A DNA stretch of 64,000 nucleotides from contig CM027377.1 in NCBI GenBank assembly GCA_015680905.1, positions 37,410,501 through 37,474,500 of the forward strand. The letters run 5' to 3'. Origin of the DNA: Coptis chinensis. Lineage: Eukaryota; Streptophyta; Magnoliopsida; Ranunculales; Ranunculaceae. Shown here piece by piece: positions 1 to 13,538 of the stretch (the first letter of the stretch is position 1; the number at the start of each line of letters is the position of its first letter). Below the pieces are notes generated by a model. The model had not been told where the DNA came from. It searched no databases and saw only the letters and a list, made by a program, of their open reading frames with translations. The position numbers were made by a program, and so were the translations under genes.

Positions 1-3000
1 TAACCATCTCGACCAATGCCAGTTAAGTCAAGTAACCAATCCTCGAATAAGAATAAAACTATAAATATACAAACATCCTAGAAACCCTAATACACTATTT
101 ATACAGTGCAACTAACATACATACATACATCTCCACGTTATAAATACATTCAAATCTCACCGAAGCAAAAAAAAATACATCACAGATGACAGATTACAGA
201 TTGCGCTGAGCACAAATTACACTTGATCTCAGTCACTAACTCATAGTTTTACTATTAAGATTGTGCTAGCAATATCTATATAGATAACTCTATAAATCAA
301 TTAAAAATAAAATAATACATAAATAATAAATAAAACAAAAGCTCTTATCAAATGTCTGCCTCTAATGGAAGAGTTTGTTATGCATATAATGGGGCAATGT
401 CAATATAATTCCAAAAAGCTAATCATATTTAAAACCTCTGAGAAACTTAATTTTGTTTATGTCAATAATATTTTTGTTTCTGTTTTGAATTCATGGAAAA
501 ACACCAAAACTAAAAAGAGAAATATGAGGTGGAGGATTGGCATGATCTTTTTTCTTTGACTAACTGTATACAAAGGCAGAGATCCAAATGTTAGATTACG
601 CAGACTTCTTGTCATAAAAGTGGTTAACAAAACATGGCTGCTTTGTTAACAAACCATCCTAATAAGAACGTATAGTGATGAGATTACATAAAAAAAAAAT
701 CCATCATTTCCTCATAACACCATTCGAGCAGTACATAATAGTGTCTACAAACTTTTTTAAAAAAAAAGTTTTAGGCTAGAGTTCTACCAAAGATCCTAGC
801 AAAGAAGCACCCAACAAACGCCTCGCACCATATTTCCATGCTTGCAAAGTACTTTTAGCTCTCGTCCACCTCTAGTCCAATCTCCACTGGAAAAGTTTTC
901 CCCCTGAAAAGCACACAGAGTTCCTTAAGTATGTTTGCAACATTACCGGAACAATTTAAAAACGAAAAAAGTACAGTCATGAATTGATCATAGACAACCC
1001 AACAATATAATGTCACAACAACAATATAAAACCATGATAAACATTGTTTGAAGGGATTTTAAATGTTCTAAAATATCCACTTTGCTTGACAGCTAGTTTC
1101 TAGTTGAAAACCTGAGTTGGAATTAAATCAATAATAGCAATAACGAAAATAAAGGTGGCAATGCATACCTAATTTTATTTCAACAATTTTTTAATGTGTT
1201 CTTATATGAGTTTAGTAAAAGCCACGGCCTGAAACATAACATAAATGAAGTATAGTTTCAATCAAGCTAACATAAAAGTGTTAGTTATCTCAAAGTACAT
1301 TGGTAAATAAAGGTTTTCTGCGGGATAGTAAATCTGAAAACAAAGAACGAATAGAAAAATAGGTTGTATTTTTTTTAACCAAATGGGGTAACAATACAAA
1401 ATCTACTTAAACAAAAAGGTAAAAATGCCGTCAAACAAGATTACACATAACTTATTCAAAATAGCAAGGCATGCACACACGCTCCGCCACCCAATTTGTC
1501 TTCAAATATGTTATTACTATTAAACAAAGTGCGTGTCTAATGTAATAATTATTGAACTCATCCACAATTCAGAACAATGTTTAAGGAAAAAAGTGCAATG
1601 TGCTCGGTTAATTAGTTAACTACTCGGCATTTCCATCCTTCCAAATGTTGGAAGGAGAAGAAAGATAGTGGGGACGAATTCATAAAGCATTATATAGTCA
1701 AACTAATTACATGCGTGTCACGTAAAATGCCTATAGAAACAATTAAGAAAAAATGTCTTATGATACTCATATAGTTGGCTTCTACTTGCAGGCAAAAATT
1801 CAACTAAATAAATTAAGAAAAAGTCATTCTCCAGTTAGCATTACCCGGCAAACTATTCCTAAGTCACATCATTTTATATGTGCTGTCCACACAATGTATT
1901 GTTGACACAATAAAATGGGAGGGTCGGGAGGGTCTTAGTCTTTAGGGAATCATTATCATTAAAGGAATTCTGGAAAATAGTTGTGGGAAAGCTCATTGGG
2001 GGTGAATGAGACAACTCTAAATTTCCATTTTCTGGCCCCAATCTTGTTCAATCTGATATTCAAAAATCACCTTGAGAGTAATTATGTACTTGCCCCGAAT
2101 TGGAAAAAGCATATACACACATGATATCATAAATAACTATTAATGATTACTACTATACCGCAATCAACAGATAGAATAAAATCAATTTGGAAAAAAGGAA
2201 ATACTTTAAGTAACTTCTTTTGCCAAATTTTAAAAGATCCTAGAAAATTCGAATCCCTTAAGGAAAGTAAACAAATTACCAATTATAACAGTTGTAAAGC
2301 AAGAAAAGAATGTATGTATTCAACACAAATTTAAAAAACACACCTATTTCTATTTTAAGTCATAAACGGATACAAAACCAAAAGAAATGAAGCTACATCC
2401 GGTATAGAAAAAGTAACACTAACCTTTAAATTGGGTGTAATAAACCATATAAGTGGAGGCCATGATTCTCAAGCAACAATAAAACATAAACATTCTTCTA
2501 TTTCGCTCATCACAATTATAGTAGAGTAGAAGAGCATGAACAAAAATAGATGCCTCAACAAAAGTCATATATATGTATATAAACAAAGAGGAAGAAAGCA
2601 TCATGTTAAGTAGTATGATGCAAAGAGCGTTAATAATGAAGATGTAGGTTATAAGGCTTGCATGCACCGTAAGAATGTGTAGGGTTTGTGTGCATAAAAA
2701 AATGAGATGAACAATCTCGTGAGTGAAAAGAACATGAAAGACAAAGTAAGAGCAGATGCATAGCCCTAATAATAATATAAAAAATAACTATTTAACACAT
2801 ATTGCATTTCGAATTTGGTCTTGACCAAAGGGGTTTCAGTTTCGATCCTCATTGTACTCGTCTCAACATATAAAAAAAGGGGGCCAAAGGTCTCGTAAAT
2901 TATTGAGCAAAAAAAGGCAACTCCTCGTGACGAAGGTTTTCTCAACCCCAGAAACCCACCACAAAGGCGGAATCACAAACTTTTGGAGCTTGGTCTCCCT

Positions 3001-5293
3001 TTCCACCCGACTTTCTACACTAATTCAGCACAGGTTTTTGAATGGAGGGGCTTAGTATTTTGACAGTGCAAGGACTCAAGCTATCGGAATAACATTAGAA
3101 CATAGTGTAATGCAAATACAAAGATACTCCTTGAAAATTAACAAAAAAAAAAAGCAATAACGTAATGTGCGGAAAAGAAAGTGTTAAGGATGGGAAAACA
3201 GGTAGGAATTGAAGAGTCATACATGAGAGTAACTTAGAAGAAAACACAGAGGGTGAAAAATGTCTTTCTCTAGAATTGACTGTATCATGGAAAAGTTTAA
3301 GGCTGAGCAATCAACAAAAATGGAACTGCATTCATGAAAGGTTCTTCTCATGTTTGAAACTAAATAAAGGGAAAAAAAATAGGACAAAAAAATAACATAA
3401 CTTACATGAGATTCATTGATCACAGGTGGTGCAAGAGATAGAAACATGCGTACCAAGTACTGGGCGTATTTAAAAAAATAAAGATCCCCAAGAGATGATT
3501 TGAGCAGGCAATGCTAAGCTAACATCAAAAAATAAATGAAATAAGGGAAAGTCTGACACAAAAAAACACAATAGAAAATCTGATTTCTAACGGAAGTATG
3601 AAGAAATATAATAAACAATTTGGAAAAGAACAAATAATGGAAATACATACCCCCTGTTATGCAAAAGCTTGCACTCCAAAATGGGTAATAACATGAATGA
3701 ATTAAAAAGCAATCAATCAGAAATGGGGACTTAAATTTTAACGGTCCTTTTAACCCTCCCCTCTCAGTTTTTATCTAGTTGTTGCCCAGTCGTTCCATCG
3801 TGAAATTGTTTCGCTTTCACATTCATGCATATGGAATCTGGTACATTTTCAATTTGAAAAACCTAACCACCACTCAATGTGCACTTTGTAACAAAATCAT
3901 TTTAGTAGGAACAATAACAATTGATTAAAGTTCAAGCTGAAAATAGAGTTCATGAAATGTCATTAAAAATCAAATTGCAAACCTGAAAGAACTTAATTAC
4001 ACAATCATAACCAAGACAACCTTAAGGTGTTATACACATCCAATTTTCATACAAATATAAGATGGTCCAATGGCTATTTGTTTCAAGAATCCTTCCTATC
4101 AAGAGAACACAAAATTTTCCAGGACTGGAAATTGTACATAAAATAACCCTTGTATTCTCCAATGGTCCTCAAAACCTTTGCCTTTAATTGCCCTATAATC
4201 CTCCCCGTCAATACAAAATATACTTAGATGACGCCTCTATGCTAGAGTTAACACCACTCATTCACTTATGCAATATAAGGGGTATATTTTTGCATTCAAG
4301 CTGCTTGAGGCCATGGTCATTATTCTTCTTTGACAACTGCAGTAGGAAATAGAAAAGAAAAAATGAAATTCAACAACTTCAACATTTAGCACTTGGTAAT
4401 TGACATGAATTTTTTTGCAAAAACAACCCAAGGCAACATTCATAGTGGTCAAAGCATATTATTTATCCCTGTTATGCCAAGTAATGAGTCAAGACAAATC
4501 GATTAAAAGCGAAAGTAGATAATAAATGTATAGGGCAAGAATAAAAAAGCAGGGAAAACCTTGCAAAACATGGTTCATTCAATGTACAAAGATATCTACA
4601 TAAGTAGTACCTTACACACATAAACTTGAAACAGCTAAATAATTGGAGTGTTTTAACCTTGTGCATTAACAAAATAGAAGTTTCAAAATTAGAACTAAAA
4701 AATTTGGAATATCAAGAATTTAAGAGAATCGAGTGTATAACCGAAAAAGAGATAAGAAAGAAATCGAATGGAAGGCTTAAGTAAATAGCGTAAACAATTC
4801 TAGAAGCTAACATTAAAGACATTTAAAGGACTTTGTACAATATGAAATACAAACACATAAGACTTTTACTTCTCAAATGGCACGGATAATACTCTTACAT
4901 GATCACCCATGTGACAAATTTGATCTAGCCAATGCCCAACTAATTTCAAGGTCTTAATGGCTTTCTGGTTAATAAATCGACAATCCACACAAACAAGAGC
5001 TTGCATCAAATAAATCAAAGGAGAACTCTAACCTTGTGCATAACAGATTCAAAAATAAAATAAAAAATCAAAGTTAAAAATTAAATATCCCGAAACTTTG
5101 GAGAAGCATAGGACAAAAACAAACCTAAAAGTAATGACAACTATATGCACCCCGAGCCATTTGTAATAGCAACCACCATATGTGTTTTTACAAACACTAC
5201 TTACGATAGTAGTATGACCTTCACAGCACCATAATAGCCAAGAAATACACCGAAAGAGAGTGAATATACATTTAAATTAAAGAATTCATAAAA

Positions 5294-5294
<1 letters not shown>

Positions 5295-5324
<30 letters not shown>
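5295..5324. repeat. poly(A) tract, 30 bp
   Basis: An uninterrupted A run within AT-rich DNA. It could be the tail of an old retroposed copy, but no LINE or SINE body is recognisable immediately upstream. Confidence 0.9.
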
Positions 5325-5327
<3 letters not shown>

Positions 5328-6368
5328 AGTAAAAAACTAAACCGACAATTGAGTTAATAACTTAATATTGGATATCAAATCTGAAATAAGCTTATAAGTA
5401 AAACTCAAAATCCTCTACTACACAATAGGAAGTATAGATAATTTACCCACCTCCCTTGAAAATACCATATCAAAACAACACAATATCATAAAGATTAAGT
5501 TGGGGATCAATTTCAACACTTACGATTTGAGAGTGTAGTACAACTTTGAGAGTGATGACTGCATAAGAGGAAAGAAAATAGATGCATGTAATTGCTTCAA
5601 GGAGTTATGCTCTTACCTTGAGAACTGGTTCGATATACACATTAATATTGTTGATGACGAACGGAGATTGTGGAGCCTAGAAGGTGGCGACTGTCGTGTT
5701 TTTCATTAATCACCCTAAAAGGTAGTGGTGCTAACTTCATTAAAAGAAGGCGGGGCATATTGAATTATAAGCTTGGTCATAGACGTTCCAAAGTCCTTTA
5801 AAAGCTAAGGTATGTATTCACACTTCTTTTTAGAACTGTACTTCATACATTTTCAGCTTTACCACCAACGGGACACTGTAAGCAAATTGCTTAAAAGCAG
5901 ACATCGTCCTAGAACATCTTAACACGTGCAAATGTTTTTTCTTTATGATGTGCATATAGTAGAGGGCATTAACTCATTTATGCGATGACTTTCAGGTCAT
6001 GAAGGGAAAAAAACATGAAAATACTTCAACGAATTCATCTTTAATGATATTGCTTACTCTAGAACTATAACAGATTAAATGGCCTTTCTCTCCATGAGGA
6101 CATATGACCATCGAAAGTAAGAAACGTATTAAGATAAACCTTCGCAAAAAAGTGTCAATCCATAAAAAGTTCTTCAAACATGTATTTGAGGTTCTTATAT
6201 ATAGAGAGGCACTCGGTAGAAATTATAGTTTCTAAGGTGTCTCAAGTTCACAGAAATCAAGACGTATGAACCTCCATTAACGCCACAGACAAAGAAAACA
6301 TCAAGAAATACTTATGACATTAACCTTACACTACTCAAAGAGAATGAATACGACTCGATCAGGTTTTT

Positions 6369-6384
6369 GTGTGTGTGTGTGTGT
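6369..6384. repeat. (TG)8 microsatellite
   Basis: A short uninterrupted TG dinucleotide run. Confidence 0.9.
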
Positions 6385-8459
6385 GGGGATATATGAGAAT
6401 TAGGATTTTTTTTTTCTTTTATACATATTAGAGCAAGTACAAAGGAAAGACACAACAAATGAAAAATGGGCCATTTGAAACCTAGCACCCTAAACAATGT
6501 AGTCAAGTGACGGGTGATTATTACATCTTCATATTTGATACATCTATTAGGGAGCGTTGATTGGTTACTGAATTGTGGTGGTTTTATTCACACATTCTCC
6601 ATAAAATTTGGGTATGTACGACTGGGTGAATGGTGGTCTCAAAGAGAGATGAGTTCTTGAAAACCCTCCCAGCTGCCGCAAGGCATCTTATCTTCTAGAT
6701 AAATTTCCGTATTATCGTTCTAACATAATTTCAATATTGAGCATGGATGAAAACTATATGACTTTGCATATGGTAACATTATCTATAGTATATTATAGTG
6801 CACAAATCTGTATAGAATAATCTATTATCATAACCTATTAGCCTGTCCACATAACATATAGATGAGCAATTAACTGTTTTACACAAACCAATGGGCCATA
6901 CTATAGCTCCCGACTTTTCTCATAATCATCTAAGAGCTTGTTTTGGCAATTAACATACATTGATACAAAGATTATCGACTATTCAACATTATTTAGTCTT
7001 AAGATTAAAAGCGTAAACATGAGTACATGAACATCTCCAAATTTGGGCAATGCCCGAAAAGAAAAAGAGCATCAAATCGAGCCAGTTCTTTATGTTAAGT
7101 TATTAAGTCATCAATACACAACAACGGTTTGAAAGTATGTAGCTTAAAACAACCCAACGAAAATTACAATGAATTAAAAGGCGACAAATAGGAATAGAAT
7201 CGGGAAATAAAACCAAACGCCGCAAGACTTTTTATCAATATTTCAACTCAATAAAAGCGATCAATCCATGAAAATATTACCTCGAAAGGCAAATATTAAA
7301 CGACCGATATCCTACAAAGCACTGATTATATCAATAGGCGACACTTTTACAGTCCTGCGCACTCATCAATACACATTCCTATTAGAACATTAATCAATAT
7401 AAGAAATAAATCAAAGTAGCGGTGTACACTTTATTTCGGTTTAACAGTTTTAAAATCATAATCAGTTATAAAAGGGAAAAATAGATGGCATTGTATGGAT
7501 TCTGACCCTTCAATACACCAAGCAAATAGTTAACTAACCAAATCAAACAAAATTGTTACATTATAATTATAATACACTGCATAGTTTTTGCAGACTTAAA
7601 CATGTTTCAATCCTAAATATTCCTTTACTCTCCATTTTTGTTTTAATAGAATCATGGAGGTGTGAGAGAGAGATATGATTTTGCCTTTTAATAAATATGA
7701 GTTTCCCTTAAAAAGACAATTTGAAACGAAGAAGAAAGTAGAGGCGTTAATACCGTAAAATTAGACCAATCACAAAGTTTGATTATCACAAAGATGCCTT
7801 GATTAGAGGCACAACACCTTCTTTTAGTCTTCAAACCAACTACACAAAAGACGATAAAAATCAAAGTTTGACACAACCCCATTTCTTAAACAATGAAAAT
7901 AAAGTACGTTACCTTGATTTAAGCTCCATCCATTGATCGAGTAAAATGTAAGAAATCTTTTAACCTTTTTTCAATCTTTTGAATGTTAGTAATAATAAAT
8001 AGGTGGATTAAACAAAATCGGTGGAAGAAGACGGGTGTAAAACCCGAGAGGAGGGAAGTAGCGGTGGGAAAAAAAATAGACTCTTGTTATTTGGAATAAG
8101 AAGAAGACATGTGATTTAATACATGTAAAATTAGATCATACCGAACCCAAAGCTGGATAGATAAGAAATTTTCACGCTAATTGCTTGCTTCTTCACTGAG
8201 GGGTGGGGGAGACTGGGAGAGAGAACGAATGGGTCTTCACAATTATGACTCCTAATTAAACTGAGAGGTGGAGGGAAAGAGAACCCAAGAGGTTTTCACC
8301 ATTAAGTCCCAATTAATTTTTGTAATTTCCGAAAGGTCTTCAGTTTTCCCGATAAATATGTTATAATATGCCAATCCTACACGCCATCCTCACTACTTTT
8401 TGCTAGATGAAACGGAAGGAACGAATATACAACACAATGTATAGAGTGCAGTTACAAAC

Positions 8460-9012
8460 CTTCCATAAGGTGGAAGCTTTAGAAGATTCATGCAAGGAGC
8501 CGATGTTGGCAATCGATAAAGAGCTTCTTCAGAAGCATCAGCGGCTAATCCTCCAGCTTGAGCATGTTTACTCAAGAAACAAATAGGAAAAGAGTTTTTA
8601 AAATGATAAGATGACAGTAATATTATGATTTCCTTCTTCAAGGATATATAACCTCTAGATGCAGAACTGCGGTTCTAGATACTTGAACCCAAGCAAAGGT
8701 CCGCGAGAGCATCCTGTCACAAACCTGCAAAAGGTGTTTGATCAGTTGAACTGAACTTCAGTGAACCCTCCTTGTTGTACATATAGAGGCAGCAAACATA
8801 TGTCCTACAATATTCTGAGTACTTCTTTCTGCTTTGCAACCAATGCCATTAAGTAGCAGGAGTAAAAAAATCATTTAGACTGTACACTGAACTGAAATGT
8901 ACCAAAATGATAAGGTCTATGGTACAACAATTACTTATTTCAAAGATTTCTTTTGATTTTCCAGTGAAAACTTCTTTAGAACCTCCCAGAACATCTCAAT
9001 AACATAATTTTT
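8460..9012 (-). pseudogene. HECT E3 ubiquitin ligase remnant (UPL6/UPL7-like), three exons
   Basis: Three minus-strand exons encode the C-lobe of a HECT domain. Exon a (8939-9012) reads MFWEVLKKFSLENQKK. Exon b (8653-8724) reads FVTGCSRGPLLGFKYLEP. Exon c (8460-8570) reads RLPTSAPCMNLLKLPPY, which includes the thioester cysteine in the family's TxxTCMNLLKLPPY context. Exon order, phases and the acceptor sites agree with UPL6/UPL7-type HECT ligases, which transfer ubiquitin through that cysteine. Two lesions are visible: the donor after exon a reads ATAAGT instead of GTAAGT, and exon b has an in-frame TAG where the family usually has Gln. The last C-terminal exon (ending like AGFDLS) and all upstream domains are missing. 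Functional ligase activity is therefore unlikely. The family assignment is from remembered motifs, and UPL6 versus UPL7 is not resolved. Confidence 0.75.
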
Positions 9013-9171
9013 CTGCCAAAAAAAAATCAGGTTTATACAATTAAGCAGACTATGATTGAGATGTGCCTACGAACTGTCAAAAATACAAAATGCCTTCAGT
9101 GCAAGTTGGTAATAAGTCTTGGCAATGTTAGGTTTCTCTTACCAATTAAAAATATAATTAGGACCTTTGAA

Positions 9172-9188
9172 CCCCCCCCCCCCCCCCC
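9172..9188. repeat. poly(C) tract, 17 bp
   Basis: An uninterrupted C run followed by T and five more C residues. Length in such a homopolymer is prone to sequencing error. Confidence 0.85.
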
Positions 9189-9213
9189 TCCCCCAAGAGA
9201 TACTTGCAAAACG

Positions 9214-9313
9214 TACAAAGTCTATCTACAGAGAACTTGAAATTCAACATGTTACATCACTGGTACAAAGTCTATCTACAGAGAACTTGAAATTCAACAT
9301 GTTACATCACTGG
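9214..9313. repeat. 50-bp exact tandem duplication
   Basis: A 50-bp unit beginning TACAAAGTCTATCTACAGAG and ending CATCACTGG occurs twice head to tail with no visible mismatch, so the duplication is recent (or an assembly artefact). Confidence 0.9.
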
Positions 9314-10490
9314 TAATAAGTCCCGGTTTAAGTTACCAATTTAAAAATAAGTGGCCTTTTAACATCCCCCAGCTTTATCGTCACTTTATATATATTAAAA
9401 GAAAATCAAAAGTTTGTAGAAGAAAAATCATAACTTGAAAAGATAGTGTAACATACCTTCATGCTATCCGAGAGATCGCCTTGAAGTAATCATCGATCTG
9501 ATCAAATTTCAATTTGGATTTAAAAACAAATCTTTACATTACGTTGCCATTTGATTTATCCCTTAAGGTTTTCAAAAAGCAATAGCCCAAGTGAGAGGAG
9601 AGTGAGGGGCAAAAATAGGGAGGCCGGAGAAACGAAGAGTTTAGTCTTAAACCGGTGACTCTCTTTATATTTATTGAATCCCAACCCGTCCAAGTTCTCG
9701 GTGAGACCGAGAACTAAAGTTTTGAACACGAAGGGTTTTCCAATTAATTAATTAAAATTTTTATTGTTTTTATTTATTATGTGGCACTCGTCCGACCGTC
9801 GATTTATACCCATTCAAAACAAATCCCAGCCGCGAGTCAGGAAACCGAGCTATTTTGTTAAGTTGATGACTTTGCAGGTGTCATACAAGTATTTGTACTC
9901 TATGTTGATAAAACATGGTAGTTTATGTCATTTTTTTTTTCTATATGCTAATTTTTTTTTACAGGTGTCATGTATGTCATATATCCGCAAAACAGGAAAA
10001 GTCATGCCAATTTTTATTTTTTATTTTTTTCCCAAAAACTATGAGTTTGGAGAAAAATGATAAATAATATGGATGAAATATTCTGTTTCAGAATTTATTT
10101 TCCTTTCCCCAGCTTTTGCATAACAAACAGGATTATTCTTTTCCCCAGTTTTACTTTCCTTTCCACAGTTTACCAAACAGACACCATTTTAAAACTGTTT
10201 CCATTCCATTCCATTCTTTTTCTTTGCATTGTGGACCACTTTTTTTATTTTATTTCCTTTCCATTAGTAAAATTTTAACAAACACACCCCTAGTCATACA
10301 CCGTAGAGAAGAGATAACAACACATTATAAATGACTAAAATACTCCACACCCAATTTCGTCAATCCTTTAGAGTTTTTCCATTTTGACTTTCTTCCTTGG
10401 GTCAAAATTAAATTTGGGGCCTTCATATTCTCTTACGAGTTGTTACGCCTGACTAACCTTTGGGCCTATTTTTGTGTTATTAGGCTGAGT
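9314..10490. other. Intergenic DNA, possible minus-strand promoter near 9.66 kb
   Basis: No coding region is recognised. On the minus strand a TATAAATAT-type box lies near 9.67 kb, followed by a pyrimidine-rich leader and a GTATGT splice-donor-like site near 9.46 kb. This could be the promoter and leader exon of the decayed HECT transcript unit. The 10.0-10.3 kb stretch is T-rich low-complexity DNA. Confidence 0.35.
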
Positions 10491-10495
10491 CCAAT
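10491..10495. repeat. Target site duplication CCAAT (left copy)
   Basis: CCAAT immediately precedes the left LTR (TGTCACAGCCC...) and recurs at 21270-21274 immediately after the right LTR, giving the 5-bp duplication expected of an LTR retrotransposon integrase. Confidence 0.85.
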
Positions 10496-13400
10496 TGTCA
10501 CAGCCCGAATTTCTAAACAATAACCAAGTGAATATTTGAAATATCATTATCTCAAACATCACTAGGTTCACTTATTTAAAAACCCAGACTATGACGGAGA
10601 ATACTACACATACAAACCCTAATATCCATGTCATAAAGGAAACAACTTAAAACACAATAACCCCAACAATTATCCGCAATCTCTTTATTTAGATAACATC
10701 CTTCCAAATAGAACATCAATCAAGCTCTCCAAATAAAATTCATAACTACCATGTTCTCATGCCATGAAAAAGGTAAACTACGTTATTACATTCTTCCAAC
10801 AAAGAAATCAAACCTAAAAGAAAACTAACAGACCGCTCCAGGCACGAATCATAATCACACGCCGCGGTTCCACTGCCTTCCACCTATGTTCCCAAGAACA
10901 CACCCACGTTGCCAAAACAAAGCAAACATGGGTCAGCAAATTTGAATTTGCTGGTATGAGTAGACTAAACACATATAAACATATTAAACTTTACTTATCC
11001 AACTAACATTTTAAATCTATCATAACCTAAACATTCTCAGCTTGGAAGACAAGTAGTTCCGTCATCTCAAACGGCATAGTTTCTTCCCAAGCAAAACTTT
11101 GAAATTTATTAACTTCCATCTCATTAACTCATTCTAATAACTCGTTTTAATATCTACATATTTGAATTACAACTTACCGATATCCGCTGCTGTATAAGGG
11201 TAGGACCGCGTCCCTGCACAAAATATTATTAAGTCCTACCCTCCTGCAAAAGAAAGTTAGAACTTGTATATATTACATATGTAAATATCTTATATGCATT
11301 CAAAAGTAAGCCCAACACACTCACATAATCAAATCAATTTCTCTTATAAATTAATCAATTACTTTTCTTATACACCCACCCTTTAGTACCTACTCCACGA
11401 TTTGCACTCCACACATTTGCCAAATCACACATTCCCGTGTGCCTCTCTCCCCAATCGAATACCACAATATCATAGCCATCTCTGGGCTTTCATACACATA
11501 TTTCACACGACCTCTTTGGGCACAAAACTTCGTGTCATTCATGGCACATTCAATGAATACCTATCATATCACTAACGGGCCATTCATGGCACATTCAATG
11601 AATGCCCTGGGTCATTCCTGCCACATTCAAGGAATACCCAATCCTACATTCCCGTACATTCAAGGAATACAACTAACCCGCAAGGCGAATACCTTAGTTC
11701 CTCTTTAGGGCGATCAACTACAATCCCGGTCATTCATGGCACATTCATGAATACGGGTCATTCATGGCACATTCAATGAATACCCTTATATAACACTAAC
11801 GGGCCATTTATGGCACATTCAATAAATGCCCACCTACATATGACTTCATCAGTCATAAACTAAATTCTAAGACTTGAGGCGTGGAGAGTTCTAAAAGGGT
11901 GCGGTAAGTTTTGTTTACGCATTATTGTATTTTATTGCATAGATTATTTCAGAGAACGTAGGAAAATCTTGATTCAATTATTTTTGGTCTACTCGTTATT
12001 AATTTCATGAATATATAAGTGTCATAACGTTGTGTATCTCAAAAGACTGAAAAATCACCAAGCAGTAAATACACGTACACAAGTATATTTATAAAGGTCC
12101 TAGCCTAAAATCAAACACGTTAATAGTCCTAGACTTATCCTATTAGACCGAATCATAATTTTAGGAAAAAGTCAAAATTTCGGGTCAACTGGTCAAAGTC
12201 AACCCTGGTCAAAGTCAACAGTCAACTCTGGTCAAAGTCAACAGTCAACTCTGGTCAACCCGCCTAAACTCAAAAAACCAAAAGCCCAAATCCTAAGGCC
12301 CATAGTCTAATCTAAAAGTCAAATTTTAAAATCCAAAACAAAAAATAATAGCCCACGATTTTTGGCCCAAGCCCAAAATCGTTTTTGGGTACTGTTCATC
12401 TCCTTCTTCTCTACTTTCAAACAACCACTACCGACCACCACACAGCCACCACCGGCCACCCATCAGTAAAATAAACCCCGCAGTTTGGTTCCTCACAAAA
12501 AACCCCCACCTACCCATACCATCAAATCATAGTTCTGTCATACTGAAGAATTTCGACCGACGCCATTAAAGGGTGATTTCAAGCTTCAATTGTCAAATTT
12601 CCAACACCCAATCCACCACCAACAATCCCCCTCAACCCAACAACATATTCTCACAACAAAATCTAAACAAAACGCATCCAAACCCGACAACAGTTAAGCA
12701 ACAACAACACTAAACGGTTATGTTCACCGGCAGAGCGCCATTAATGGCTATTCAAGCTTCACAGCACTCCCCTCATCTGAAACAACCACCTCTACTTCAC
12801 CACGCCCAGTCCCAACATCATTCATGACATTCACAGTAACAATTCAACAATACAAATTAAAACCATACAAAAGAAAAAGACAAGGAACGGTTTGATGCTG
12901 GCGATGGTGGCGCCATCAACCCACTAGTGTCCGGACCCGTGGCAGTTAATTGCCAAGAGTCGTCCTAATTCCTCTACTGTGGTTCCAAAGTGTATCTAAC
13001 CCTTTAACAGAGTTGACAAAAATGCAGGTAGAGAAAACGTCATTACTGGTGTGATTACTGGTGTGTTTAAATCGAAACGCATAAAAAAAATATGATATAG
13101 TATGACTACTCATTGTTAAAATCGAACAGCCCGAACAGCTCCCCGAAATCGAAACCCCGTCGTCTACTGTCACGCGAACCGATTATCTTCCCCGTTCAAA
13201 ACTCCTGTTTTTCTCTCAGTAAAACTCTCACTTTTTTTTTTTTTTTTTTCTAAACTCCAGTTTTGTTTTTCTCAAAAAAAACTCTACGTGAGAAACCCCT
13301 ATTTTCTAGTTTTTCAAACCTCTCCGAAAAACCCGGGTTTTAAACCTATCTACTTACTTACGGGCTTTTATCCTATCTACTTACTTACGGGCTTTTTTTT

Positions 13401-13504
13401 TCTAACAACTGGATATCCTATTTCTGTATTCTATTTACATTATTATTATTATTAATATTTATATTATTATAGGAAAAATGCAATTAAAAAGACGGGGTGT
13501 TATA
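10496..13504 (-). repeat. 3' LTR of the Tekay-like element (3009 bp)
   Basis: It is nearly identical to 18276-21269, differing by scattered substitutions and many 1-4 bp indels. Its interior contains a degenerate tandem array of a CATTCATGGCACATTCAATG unit (about 11535-11830) and short repeats of TGGTCAAAGTCAACAGTCAA (about 12187-12260). It holds only short frames with no protein similarity. Confidence 0.92.
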
Positions 13505-13538
13505 ATATACACACCTTAAAAGGATCTCGTCCCGAGAT

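Larger units (their letters stand above)
1..8459. other. AT-rich gene-poor region
   Basis: No reading frame here is long or recognisable enough to call a gene; the longest frames are about 80 codons with no domain. The stretch contains a long A run (5295-5324), a TG microsatellite (6369-6384) and generic AT-rich DNA. A few minus-strand stretches have exon-like edges, for example near 790-905, 3417-3470 and 5630-5720, but none yields a protein family I recognise. It could be intron or flanking sequence of the HECT remnant just to the right, or plain intergenic DNA. Confidence 0.6.

Noticed and set aside
790-905. Minus-strand open stretch after a TTTTCAG acceptor-like site
   Set aside because: Readable over about 35 codons but no recognisable protein and no neighbouring exon to support it.
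2419-2667. 82-aa minus-strand frame rich in hydrophobic residues
   Set aside because: A hydrophobic bias is expected from AT-rich antisense DNA, and there is no promoter, homology or splice context.
3217-3456. 79-aa minus-strand frame with a GTAAG-like donor at its 5' part
   Set aside because: No partner exon and no recognised domain; listed only as part of the gene-poor region.
9764-10334. Overlapping plus-strand frames of 70-98 aa
   Set aside because: They are T-rich low-complexity translations (Phe, Leu, Ser) with no family signal.
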